Assembly: GCF_014206875.1 (NCBI RefSeq)
Contig: NZ_JACIJO010000002.1
Span: 1,354,006-1,418,005 of the forward strand
Direction of reading: 5' to 3'
Origin: Algoriphagus iocasae
Lineage (GTDB): Bacteria; Bacteroidota; Bacteroidia; Cytophagales; Cyclobacteriaceae
DNA length: 64,000 nt
Shown: piece by piece, positions 53,855-62,100 of the stretch
How the letters are laid out: each line of letters begins with the position of its first letter
Position numbering within the stretch: the first letter of the stretch is position 1
The notes under the pieces: generated by a model
Database searches by the model: none
The model's input: only the letters and a program-made list of their open reading frames with translations
Told to the model about the DNA's origin: nothing
Position numbers and translations under genes: made by a program

Positions 53855-53994
53855 ATACCCAAACGAAATATTTTTTTCTCATACTAATTGCCCGTAAATT
53901 GCACTCAAATCAATACTTGTTTGCAAAAACGTTGTTCAGATAGTTTTAAAAAATATTCTAAGTATTTGATTTACAGATTAATACGACCCATATT

Positions 53995-54009
53995 ATGACA
54001 ATACACAGA
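53995..54009 (+). repeat. Predicted attR core (psd codons 1-5)
   Basis: ATGACAATACACAGA, matching attL at 37111 with one mismatch. It encodes the start of psd, so the element side of the junction now supplies everything upstream of the start codon. Confidence 0.7.
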
Positions 54010-54657
54010 GAAGGACGAGTTTTGCTATTTTGGATGATGATCATCCTGGTAGCTTTAAATTACCTATTATATTATTTCCTGCCTGAGCAGGATCTTTTAT
54101 TGAATGTTTCCATGCTTGGAAGCATCATCATTTACCTGTTGGTTCTGCAGTTTTTTAGGAATCCTGTTTTCCCTCTTCCAAATGAAGAAGGGGTAGTTTA
54201 TGCGCCAGCAGATGGGAAAGTAGTGGTCATTGAAGAAACTTTTGAAGATGAGTACCTAAAAGAAAAAAGAACGCAAGTTTCCATTTTTATGTCACCTGTG
54301 AATGTCCATGTCAATCGCTCTCCAATCAAAGGAGTGGTAGATTTTTTTAAATATCATCCAGGAAAATACTTGGTAGCTTGGCATCCAAAGTCAAGTACCG
54401 AAAATGAAAGAACCACGATGGTGCTACGCAACCAAAATGGTACTCAGATTTTAGTAAGGCAAATTGCCGGAGCTGTGGCCAGACGTATCAAATGGTATGT
54501 AAAGGAAGGTTCTCAATTGGATCAAGGAGGAGAATTTGGTTTCATTAAATTTGGATCAAGAGTAGATGTATTTCTTCCATTGGATGCTGAGATTCTGGTA
54601 GGTCTAGAACAAAAAACCAAAAGTGCCAGAACTCCAATAGCGAGGTTGAAAAAATAA
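53995..54657 (+). CDS. psd: Phosphatidylserine decarboxylase
   Basis: 220 residues, the short Bacteroidota form. IHREG at the start, PADGKVVVIEE, MSPVNVHVNRSP (active-site His), FKYHPGKYLVAWHPKSS, and Gly187-Ser188 (KFGSRVDVF), where self-cleavage makes the pyruvoyl group. Two N-terminal helices anchor it to the membrane. It makes phosphatidylethanolamine. The first five codons are duplicated at 37111: the element inserted here and left the gene whole, but its original upstream region is now on the far side. Confidence 0.93.
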   Translation: MTIHREGRVLLFWMMIILVALNYLLYYFLPEQDLLLNVSMLGSIIIYLLVLQFFRNPVFPLPNEEGVVYAPADGKVVVIEETFEDEYLKEKRTQVSIFMSPVNVHVNRSPIKGVVDFFKYHPGKYLVAWHPKSSTENERTTMVLRNQNGTQILVRQIAGAVARRIKWYVKEGSQLDQGGEFGFIKFGSRVDVFLPLDAEILVGLEQKTKSARTPIARLKK

Positions 54658-54727
54658 AATCAAAAAAATAACAGTAACGATTGGGTATTTGATTGCGTCA
54701 TTAGTTTTAACAACTAAATCCCAACCC

Positions 54728-55234
54728 ATGAAAACTCTATACGCTGTATTTTTTGCATTCTTTGTATTAAGCATCGTTTCCTGTAGCGATGAGGAGGAGC
54801 CAAGATCTCCACTTATTGGTACTTGGGAAAATCGGAATTATGTAGACTCTTTAGAGTTGTGGTTTGTAAATACTTACAATTTTAGAAATGATAGTATTTT
54901 TGACATAACCTCAACTGTGAGAGAAACTGAAATTGGAAATGATTTAGGATACAGATTGATTTCTACCGCTTGGTACAATTTGGAAAGTGATATTTTTCAA
55001 TATTATTATGATGACGGGTTATTTCATTTTGGAGGTGGGGAGGATGATCCATTATATGTTCCTGAAAAAGATTTAAAACCAGGGATCATTGATTTTTTCA
55101 GAATACCAAAAGGAAAATTGACCTTTTCAAATGATTTTAGGCAATTTACTTTTCAGGAAGATTGCTGGAAGCCAAACCCAGAAAACGAAGATTGCTTCGA
55201 GTTTCCTGTCAAAACTTTTGTAAGGGTGGATTAA
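54728..55234 (+). CDS. Putative lipoprotein, 168 aa
   Basis: Starts at the ATG at 54728, which gives a lipoprotein signal (FFVLSIVSC, Cys19); the longer frame would place hydrophobic residues ahead of it. The mature domain (SPLIGTWENRNYVDS, NTYNFRNDSIFDI) resembles lipocalin-like beta-barrel lipoproteins common in this phylum. Ligand unknown. It is convergent with, and overlaps by 4 nt, the next gene. Confidence 0.65.
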   Translation: MKTLYAVFFAFFVLSIVSCSDEEEPRSPLIGTWENRNYVDSLELWFVNTYNFRNDSIFDITSTVRETEIGNDLGYRLISTAWYNLESDIFQYYYDDGLFHFGGGEDDPLYVPEKDLKPGIIDFFRIPKGKLTFSNDFRQFTFQEDCWKPNPENEDCFEFPVKTFVRVD

Positions 55235-55704
55235 GAACCTCTCTTGATTTTATAAATCCAGTATCCAAGACCGATTGTCGCTAAGAAAAAAAATGTTGTG
55301 GTCCATTCAAAGGTTCGACGCGTGCTCAGCATATCCTCAATTTTTTTGTCTTTTTCAGCCATGACCCGCTTTACTGCTTGGAGATCTTGCTCCAGCTTTA
55401 AAGTGATGGCTTTGTAATCATCTCCGGTTTGAGTGGCAACGGTGGTCTCAATATCTCCGATCATTCTCAATTCGTCCATGATCGCATTGTCTTTTACCAA
55501 AATTCGTTGTAACCACTCATTGGTTTCGATCATGTCTTTTTTGGTTCGGTTACCAAAAATTCCCGATTTCTTACTTTCGCTTCTTTTCCATTCTTCTGTC
55601 AGCGCATCCCTTTCCTGGATCATGCGCTCCAGTTTGGCTTCACCCGCTTGGGTAAGTTGGTTCGGCATGAAATAAAGTAACAAAAGCAATAAACCGTGTA
55701 TCAT
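55231..55704 (-). CDS. Coiled-coil membrane protein, copy 1
   Basis: 157 residues. A hydrophobic N terminus (LLLLLLYFMPNQL) works as signal or anchor, a charged coiled coil follows (about 20-125), and a C-terminal membrane helix (FFFLATIGLGYWIY) comes before a basic tail. It is a clear relative of the adjacent gene, sharing KDNAIM/KDNAII, YKAITL/YKTITL and the EQDLQ helix. Tandem duplication is likely. Function unknown; it overlaps its partner by 4 nt (ATGA). Confidence 0.6.
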   Translation of the reverse strand: MIHGLLLLLLYFMPNQLTQAGEAKLERMIQERDALTEEWKRSESKKSGIFGNRTKKDMIETNEWLQRILVKDNAIMDELRMIGDIETTVATQTGDDYKAITLKLEQDLQAVKRVMAEKDKKIEDMLSTRRTFEWTTTFFFLATIGLGYWIYKIKRGS

Positions 55705-56213
55705 TCTTTTTCTGCGAAAATTGGAATTAAGGAAGTGATCTTAGGCATTTCTAAAGCCAACTTGTCTTTGACAAAAAGCCAACCAAAAGTGATCATTCCA
55801 ATGAAAAATATTAAAGTAGCCAATTCGAATTTCCTCTTTTCTAGTTGGGATGCATTTACTTCATACCCTTTTTGTGCCAAGGCATTCTTTAATTTCTGGA
55901 TGTCCTGCTCCTGAGAGAGTGTAATTGTTTTGTATTGCTCGTTTTCTGAAACGATAGAAGAATGGTCAATTCGGTCATTCAATTGAAGCTTCTGAATAAT
56001 CGCATTGTCTTTTTCAATAATCCTCATAGCAACTTGATTAGCATAAGAAGAATTGCTTTCCATTTCATCACTGACCAATGCAAAAGAAGATCTATAACTT
56101 TTTTTCAGTTGAGATAATAGACTGGCTCTTTCCTGAAGAAGGTTGTCAATTGGAGCTTGTGCGTAAATTTGGAGTGGTAGTAAAAATACCCAAAAGAATA
56201 AGATGGTTTTCAT
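55701..56213 (-). CDS. Coiled-coil membrane protein, copy 2
   Basis: 170 residues with a signal peptide (about 1-19, IYAQA), a coiled coil, and a C-terminal membrane helix (LATLIFFIGMITFGWLF). Related to the 55231-55704 product and translated just before it. The arrangement suggests two subunits of one membrane complex. No family is recognised. Confidence 0.6.
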   Translation of the reverse strand: MKTILFFWVFLLPLQIYAQAPIDNLLQERASLLSQLKKSYRSSFALVSDEMESNSSYANQVAMRIIEKDNAIIQKLQLNDRIDHSSIVSENEQYKTITLSQEQDIQKLKNALAQKGYEVNASQLEKRKFELATLIFFIGMITFGWLFVKDKLALEMPKITSLIPIFAEKE

Positions 56214-56268
56214 GGTGGTAAAAGGTTGTGTTTCTCCTACCTAATCCAAAGCTTAGACCAAAATTCCT

Positions 56269-56952
56269 TTATTTCTTCCAGCCTCTGGTCATTTCCTTCT
56301 TTCCTGGAGGGCCTGGAAGCGATTCTACTTCAAAACCTATTTCTTTTAGATCTCTTTTTAATTTTCCCTGTGCACAGTAAGTAGTGAAAATTCCACCTTG
56401 GTTCATTGACTCATAAATCTTCTCCAAAAGCTGTTTTTCCCACAATTCAGGCTGTTTGCTGGGGGCAAAGGCATCAAAAAACACCACGTCACTTGGATAA
56501 AGAGTGACTTCTTCAAGAGTGGTTTTCTCTTTTTTCATATTGAAATACTCAGAAACTACCGCTCCTTTATCCCATTCCATTTTATGTAATCTCGTGAGGT
56601 AAGGTTTGTAATGAAAAAAGCCATCGTCTAAATCGCCATAATTTAACTGAGAATAAATTTCCTCAGAAAGTGGAAAAGGTTCGATGGTATGGTATAAGAC
56701 TGGAATTTGGTTTTGCTCCGCCCAAACCAAGGTAAGCCAAGCGTTTAACCCGGTGCCAAATCCTACTTCAAAAATCCGCAAAGGTTTCTTGGTTGGGTTT
56801 TCCATCAGCCATGAATCCAGACCATATAGCATGAACACATGAACGGACTCCTTTAGCGCTCCATGAAAACTATGGTAAGTTTCTTTGAGATCTTCATTAT
56901 ATAATGAATGTGAGCCATCCTCAGTGAGGATAATTTTCAATTTTTCACTCAT
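56269..56952 (-). CDS. mnmD: tRNA 5-methylaminomethyl-2-thiouridine methyltransferase MnmD
   Basis: 227 residues. FEVGFGTGLNAWLTL is the SAM-binding loop, and DVVFFDAFAPSKQPELW is the MnmD-type active region; GGIFTTYCAQG follows. It completes the wobble-uridine modification mnm5s2U in tRNA, here as a stand-alone enzyme and not fused to MnmC1. It overlaps ispF by 4 nt, so the two are coupled. Confidence 0.88.
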   Translation of the reverse strand: MSEKLKIILTEDGSHSLYNEDLKETYHSFHGALKESVHVFMLYGLDSWLMENPTKKPLRIFEVGFGTGLNAWLTLVWAEQNQIPVLYHTIEPFPLSEEIYSQLNYGDLDDGFFHYKPYLTRLHKMEWDKGAVVSEYFNMKKEKTTLEEVTLYPSDVVFFDAFAPSKQPELWEKQLLEKIYESMNQGGIFTTYCAQGKLKRDLKEIGFEVESLPGPPGKKEMTRGWKK

Positions 56953-57431
56953 ACCTTATAGATTAAAGCAACACAATACGCAGAGACTCCTTCTTCTCTA
57001 CCTACAAACCCAAGCCACTCGGTAGTTGTAGCTTTGATAGAAATAGCGTTTTCAGGGACTTTCATTACCTCTGCCAAACAAGCTTTCATCGCTGGAATAT
57101 GTGGATTTACCTTCGGGTTTTGAAGGCAAATGGTAGAATCGATGTTACCTACTTCATATCCTTCTTCTCGAAGCAGGTCCAGCACGTCTTTCAATAAAAT
57201 TTTGCTGTCTATGCCTTTAAATTTGGGATCCTTGTCAGAAAAGTGATAACCAATATCCCGAAGATTTGCTGCTCCCAATAAGGCATCGCAAATCACATGG
57301 ATTAATACATCAGCATCCGAATGGCCAACGGCACCTTTTTCATGTTCCAGTTTGATCCCACCCAACCAAAAGTCATAGCCTTCCTTAAGCTGGTGGACAT
57401 CATAGCCCATACCTATTCTAAATGTGTTCAT
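56949..57431 (-). CDS. ispF: 2-C-methyl-D-erythritol 2,4-cyclodiphosphate synthase
   Basis: 160 residues, full length. Asp11 and His13 (GYDVHQL), His in GHSDADVLIH and the DIGYHFSDKDPKF motif are the zinc and substrate sites. It forms the cyclic diphosphate in the MEP isoprenoid pathway. It sits in an overlapping operon with the M16 peptidase (upstream) and mnmD (downstream), each junction an ATGA. Confidence 0.96.
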   Translation of the reverse strand: MNTFRIGMGYDVHQLKEGYDFWLGGIKLEHEKGAVGHSDADVLIHVICDALLGAANLRDIGYHFSDKDPKFKGIDSKILLKDVLDLLREEGYEVGNIDSTICLQNPKVNPHIPAMKACLAEVMKVPENAISIKATTTEWLGFVGREEGVSAYCVALIYKV

Positions 57432-58669
57432 GAAGGAATAGATTTATAATGAATCACAGAAGACTTCTCCTCAGTCAAGATGTTTCTTGCCCAACTGGTT
57501 AACTCCTCTGCGTTGATTTTAGATTTATTTTCAAATTCTTTTAAATACAAATCGGGACTGCCCAGAGATGCATAATAAGCTAAATTAAAAACTCTATTCA
57601 GTAATTGAATGGATTCGTAGGATTTCATCGCCTCTCCCTGGTTTTTGATTTTTTGAAGTTTGACTTCAGAGATTTCTTCGTTCAAAAACTCTTTCAATTC
57701 ATGATCTAAAGCAGCTTCTCCCTCTTCAGATGTTATTCCTGAATCCATTTTACCGGAAATCACCAAAAGACCCGGGTCAACAGATCCCAGAACATAAGCG
57801 CCAATAGATGCAAATAACTTCCCTTGCTTGACAAGTTTTTGTTCGAGAATGGATGACTTTCCAAATCCTAAGATGTCAGAAGTTAAATCTGCTGCAGTGT
57901 ATCCTACTTCAGTTTTACCTGGCATTTTAAAAGCTTTATAAAGCGCGTCAGTTGGAACTTTTGATTCTACAATTTTAACTCTCTTTTCTGATTGAATTGG
58001 TTCTGAGGTGATTGCTTTTCGAGTTTTACCACTTGATGGTATCGGTCCAAACCACTTCTTCGTCAAACTTTCAATCTGGCTTTTTGTGACATTTCCCCCA
58101 ACTACTAAGACGGCATTGTCTGGACTATAATGAGACTCATAAAAATCCCAAATATCTTCATTTATATACCCTTGAATATCTTCGATTTTTTGACCGATTG
58201 TTGGCCAGCGGTAGGGATGTTTTTCATAAGCCAAATCCCTCATATGATGCCAAATATCACCATAAGGCTGATTTAAATACCGCTGTTTGTATTCTTCAAT
58301 GACTACCTTCCTTTGGGTTTCAATGGTTTTCTCACTTAAGGTCAGTTGCAGCATGCGGTCAGATTCCAGCCAAAATGCTGTTTCAATATTGCTGGCAGGA
58401 AGTGAAATGTAATAATTGGTGACGTCGGGACTTGTAAATGCATTGCAAGACCCACCAACTCGCTCTAGCTCCCTGTCAAACACAGGGACGTTTTTAGAAC
58501 TCCCAAACATCAGATGCTCAAAAAAGTGAGCTAGACCGGTTTTTCCCGGTTTTTCATTTCTAGACCCTACTTTATATAGAATGTTGAAAACCGCCATTTT
58601 GCTACTGGGGTCTTCGTGGACGATTACTTCCAGTCCATTTGGTAAGAAAAATTGATGGTAAGGCAGCAT
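57428..58669 (-). CDS. M16 family zinc metallopeptidase
   Basis: 413 residues from the ATG at 58669; a TTG four codons earlier is less likely. The inverted zinc motif His48-x-x-Glu51-His52 (GLAHFFEHLMFG) is intact and TQRKVVIEEYKQRY gives the distal Glu. It is about the size of single-chain bacterial processing-peptidase relatives. No signal peptide is visible, so it probably acts in the cytoplasm on small peptides. It is the first gene of the ispF-mnmD operon. Confidence 0.9.
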   Translation of the reverse strand: MLPYHQFFLPNGLEVIVHEDPSSKMAVFNILYKVGSRNEKPGKTGLAHFFEHLMFGSSKNVPVFDRELERVGGSCNAFTSPDVTNYYISLPASNIETAFWLESDRMLQLTLSEKTIETQRKVVIEEYKQRYLNQPYGDIWHHMRDLAYEKHPYRWPTIGQKIEDIQGYINEDIWDFYESHYSPDNAVLVVGGNVTKSQIESLTKKWFGPIPSSGKTRKAITSEPIQSEKRVKIVESKVPTDALYKAFKMPGKTEVGYTAADLTSDILGFGKSSILEQKLVKQGKLFASIGAYVLGSVDPGLLVISGKMDSGITSEEGEAALDHELKEFLNEEISEVKLQKIKNQGEAMKSYESIQLLNRVFNLAYYASLGSPDLYLKEFENKSKINAEELTSWARNILTEEKSSVIHYKSIPS

Positions 58670-58872
58670 GTTATTTGGCAAACAAAACTAAGTTTTTCCT
58701 GAAATTGGGTGAAACTGAAAAGTCCGAAGCCCGTTGTAAATGATAAATCGCGTCAGAATTATCCAAAGAATTTACCGTTGGTCGAAGCTTTTCAATTTTT
58801 TTACAAAAAAAACCGAACTTTGGTTCAAGTCACTAAGTTAGCTTCCCAAAATATACTTCACCCTATCCAACC

Positions 58873-60432
58873 ATGAAAAAACATTGTGTAAGCCTAAATA
58901 AAACTGGTCAGTTTTCTGAATTTTTTCTGGATTACATTGAAGGGAAGGAATCGCTGAAACCTTTTTACACACATAAGCCGACCCTGGAAAGTTTTAAAGA
59001 GGCAATCAATGCGAAGAATTTTTCCCAGGAAAAACGTGAGGTTTTAGTAGAGGCATTGAAAAGCCAGTATGAAGGAATCGAAATTAGTGATTCTGTTCGT
59101 GGGAATATCGAGAGCTTGGGAAAGCCAAATACTTATACAGTGACAACTGGTCATCAACTGAATTTATTTACCGGTCCGCTTTATTTCATTTATAAGATCG
59201 TTTCCACCATCAATTTGGCGAAGAAACTTACGGAAGCTTATCCTGAATCCAATTTCGTCCCCGTGTATTGGATGGCTTCAGAAGATCATGATTTTGATGA
59301 AATCAATTATTTTAAGTTGGACGGGAAGAAGTATCAATGGAATTCTGATCAGACTGGTGCTGTGGGAGATTTTAAGCTAGATTCTTCATTTAAAGAATTT
59401 TTAAAGTCTGTTTCCTTCGCTCCTGATTTTTTCAAAGAAGCTTATTCAAGTTCCAAGACTTTGGCCGAAGCAGTTCGAAAATATGTCAATCACCTCTTTG
59501 GAGATCAGGGTTTGGTGATTTTGGATGGGCATCATTCGTCCTTAAAAGGTCTTTTTAAAGAGGTAATAGATAATGACCTTTTCGAGCATGCGCCATTTCA
59601 ACAGGCTCAAAAGAATACCGAGGAACTGGAAAGTTTAGGGTATAAAAGTCAGATTTATCCGAGAGAAATTAATTTCTTTTACCTCCAAGACGGGATTCGT
59701 GAAAGAATCGAGCAGCATGGAGATGAATTCTTTGTACTCAATACGGATTTGAAATTTTCAAAATCTGAATTAAAGAAACAGATTGAAAACAATCCGGAAT
59801 ATTTTAGTCCTAATGTGGTTTTGCGCCCGCTTTATCAAGAAATGATTTTGCCTAATCTGGCGTATTTGGGTGGGCCTGCTGAAGTTGTTTACTGGCTTCA
59901 GTTGAAAGGAGTTTTTGACCATTTTGAAGTTCCATTCCCAGTTTTGCTTCCAAGGAATTTTGCGTTATTGATTTTAGAGCCAATCAGGAAAAAACTCAAT
60001 CAGTTGGGTTGGGGCAATGAAGATATCTTCAAATCCTTTACAAATTGGAAGAAGGAATATGTGCTTGAGGAGTCAAGTTTGGATATTGAATTAAAGAAGC
60101 AAAAAGAAGTGGTGTCAGCGCTCTTTGATAAAAAGGGCGAAGAAGCGGCCCAACTTGAGGAGAGCCTGAAATCTGCATTTGAAGCTGGTAAAGTCAGGTC
60201 CTTGAAGATATTGGATCAGATGAGCCGGAAATTAAGGAAAGCTGAAGAAAGAAGATTGGATATTCAGATTACTAGAGCTTTGGCCATACAGGATTACATC
60301 AATCCGGGAGGTTCACCACAAGAGCGTGTGGTCAATATGATGCAGTTTTATCTGGAGGATGAGACATTGATTGAGTGTTGTCTCGACTGTTTTGATCCTT
60401 TGGATTTCAAAATGATGGTATTGGATCTATGA
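58873..60432 (+). CDS. bshC: Bacillithiol biosynthesis cysteine-adding enzyme BshC
   Basis: 519 residues, close to the family size. TVTTGHQLNLFTGPLYFIYKI, FVPVYWMASEDHDFDEIN and YLGGPAEVVYWLQLKGVF are BshC hallmarks. It adds cysteine to glucosaminyl-malate to make bacillithiol, the low-molecular-weight thiol of many Bacteroidota and Firmicutes. No bshA or bshB is in the window. The stop overlaps the next start by 4 nt. Confidence 0.93.
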   Translation: MKKHCVSLNKTGQFSEFFLDYIEGKESLKPFYTHKPTLESFKEAINAKNFSQEKREVLVEALKSQYEGIEISDSVRGNIESLGKPNTYTVTTGHQLNLFTGPLYFIYKIVSTINLAKKLTEAYPESNFVPVYWMASEDHDFDEINYFKLDGKKYQWNSDQTGAVGDFKLDSSFKEFLKSVSFAPDFFKEAYSSSKTLAEAVRKYVNHLFGDQGLVILDGHHSSLKGLFKEVIDNDLFEHAPFQQAQKNTEELESLGYKSQIYPREINFFYLQDGIRERIEQHGDEFFVLNTDLKFSKSELKKQIENNPEYFSPNVVLRPLYQEMILPNLAYLGGPAEVVYWLQLKGVFDHFEVPFPVLLPRNFALLILEPIRKKLNQLGWGNEDIFKSFTNWKKEYVLEESSLDIELKKQKEVVSALFDKKGEEAAQLEESLKSAFEAGKVRSLKILDQMSRKLRKAEERRLDIQITRALAIQDYINPGGSPQERVVNMMQFYLEDETLIECCLDCFDPLDFKMMVLDL

Positions 60433-61001
60433 CTTTGGATAAAGATCAGATCCGAAAAGAGTTTAGAGTAAAGCGGAAAGCCTTATCTGAAGAGGAAGTT
60501 CAGGCTAGTTCCGAGCAAATTTTTTTGAGGTTTAAAAGTTGGTTGGAAGAAAGATCAAGTATTAACCACATCCATATTTTTTTACCCATAGCCCATCATA
60601 AGGAAGTGAATACTTTTCTTATTCGGGATTACTTGTTTGAAAAGGGAATAAAAGTTTATACCTCCATCATTCCTGAGGGAAAATCAAAAATGGATACTGT
60701 TTTGATTGATTCCAACACAAATTATAAAATTGACGCATGGGGTATTCCCATTCCAGTAAATGTAGAGCCTGTTGAGCCAGTGGAAATCGAATTAGTTTTG
60801 ATTCCTCTGTTGGCATTTGATGAAAAAGGAAATAGGATTGGTTTTGGGAAAGGGTATTATGATCAGTTTTTAGCTTCATTGAAACCTACAGTTTTGAAAA
60901 TGGGATTGAGTTTTTTCTCTCCAGTCAAAAGTATTTCTTCCGAAAAGCATGATATCCCTTTGGATTATTGCATTACTACTGAAAAAGTTTTTACTTTTTG
61001 A
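60429..61001 (+). CDS. 5-formyltetrahydrofolate cyclo-ligase
   Basis: 190 residues. The N-terminal KDQIRKEFRVKRKAL and C-terminal LVLIPLLAFDEKGNRIGFGKGYYDQFL (nucleotide loop GKGYYD) define the family. It converts 5-formyl-THF to 5,10-methenyl-THF with ATP. It is coupled to bshC by ATGA overlap. Confidence 0.92.
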   Translation: MTLDKDQIRKEFRVKRKALSEEEVQASSEQIFLRFKSWLEERSSINHIHIFLPIAHHKEVNTFLIRDYLFEKGIKVYTSIIPEGKSKMDTVLIDSNTNYKIDAWGIPIPVNVEPVEPVEIELVLIPLLAFDEKGNRIGFGKGYYDQFLASLKPTVLKMGLSFFSPVKSISSEKHDIPLDYCITTEKVFTF

Positions 61002-61025
61002 CCGATTAAATTTTCTTGTGCTTTT

Positions 61026-61523
61026 ATGAATAAATCTTTACTGTTTGCCGGCTTACTAGTCGCAGGGCTTTTCTTTTTCGCTTCAGATGCAGAGGCACAG
61101 TTAAAAGCATATAATACATCCATAGGGATTAGGGGAGGTACCAGTGTTGGTGGCTCTGTCAAAAGATTTATTTCTGATCATGATGCGGTTGAGTTGATGG
61201 TGTACACGAGATGGAAGGGCTGGGTAGGTAATCTTTTGTACGAGCATCATATGGATATCAGAGAATTTGAAGGATTGGAATGGTATGTAGGAGGTGGAGG
61301 ACACTACGGGGTCTGGAAAGTAGGTAAAAGTGAACCACCATGGGTTTATAAAGCAACCGAAGATTATGCTGCGTTTGGAATCGATGCGATAGTGGGCTTG
61401 GATTACAATATTAATAGGACAAGCTGGTTTATCAGTCTGGATTGGAAGCCATCCTACAACTTTCAGGATTTTACAGACCTTTGGTGGGATGAAATAGCCT
61501 TCACTTTAAGATATGCGTTCTAA
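61026..61523 (+). CDS. Putative outer-membrane protein, 165 aa
   Basis: A signal peptide (about 1-24, FFFASDAEAQ) and repeated beta strands ending IAFTLRYAF with C-terminal Phe suggest a small outer-membrane barrel. YNTSIGIRGGTSVGGSVKRFIS and YVGGGGHYG are typical strand turns. Family not named. It follows the cyclo-ligase after 24 bp and could share its transcript. Confidence 0.65.
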   Translation: MNKSLLFAGLLVAGLFFFASDAEAQLKAYNTSIGIRGGTSVGGSVKRFISDHDAVELMVYTRWKGWVGNLLYEHHMDIREFEGLEWYVGGGGHYGVWKVGKSEPPWVYKATEDYAAFGIDAIVGLDYNINRTSWFISLDWKPSYNFQDFTDLWWDEIAFTLRYAF

Positions 61524-62100
61524 TTTTGCGAAAACCTCATTTTTTTAAACCGGTTTTTAAACTTTTCACAAAAAATCCTTAGAAATACTGATTTTTTGAA
61601 CCCTTGAAGATTGGTTTTGACATTTTTTCAATTTTTATCTCTTGTTAAAATTCGTTTCCAAGAATATTATTTTGCAATGAATAATTGATAGTTATTTTTA
61701 TTCTGAAAATAGCTATTAAATAGCCTTGATATTCCAGAAAAATTTTTTTTCCAAACAAAAATTTTTTTTTTGAAAATAGAATTTTAGGGTTTTGACAAAA
61801 TATTGTTTTGTAAATGTTAAAATTTTACATGAAATCAGTTAATATTTGTTAAAATGCTTATTCAAACCAAATATTTACTGTTTTGAGCCATTAAAACAAA
61901 TAATCAACCGTTAATCGGGTATTTTGCTTTAAAATTGTATTAATAAATAAAAAATATGGATTAAAGTAATTGTTAATATTGTAATTGCACTTTATGTATT
62001 ATAAATAGATTTTTATCAAGTATTTTTTCTTCTAGGTCCCTATTTTGAAATTAAAATCAAATAATTTTTATTTACGCTTATCAACTAAACTAAATACCTT
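61524..62100. other. Long AT-rich leader upstream of the SusC-like gene
   Basis: 577 bp with no gene. It is very AT-rich with repeated A- and T-tracts (for example around 61750-61770), which fits a strong promoter with a long untranslated leader. No TAnnTTTG element was found with confidence, and no anti-sigma-type operator is evident. Confidence 0.4.

Larger units (their letters stand above)
37111..54009 (+). mobile_element. Integrated phage-like element of about 16.9 kb in the psd start region
   Basis: Bounded by a 15-bp repeat (14 of 15 identical) covering psd codons 1-5, with a tyrosine recombinase at the left end and every recognised gene pointing right. It carries two HTH proteins, an initiator-like gene with an internal iteron array, unknown small genes, a lipoprotein, a tape measure, a tail hub/tip and a secreted protein. 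Capsid, portal, terminase, tube and lysis genes are not recognisable. Flanking genes gdhA and psd are intact. Confidence 0.85.

Noticed and set aside
37111..54009. Complete active prophage
   Set aside because: No capsid, portal, terminase, tail tube or lysis gene can be recognised, so it cannot make virions by itself.
37111..54009. Integrative conjugative element
   Set aside because: No relaxase, coupling protein or Tra/VirB-like gene is present.
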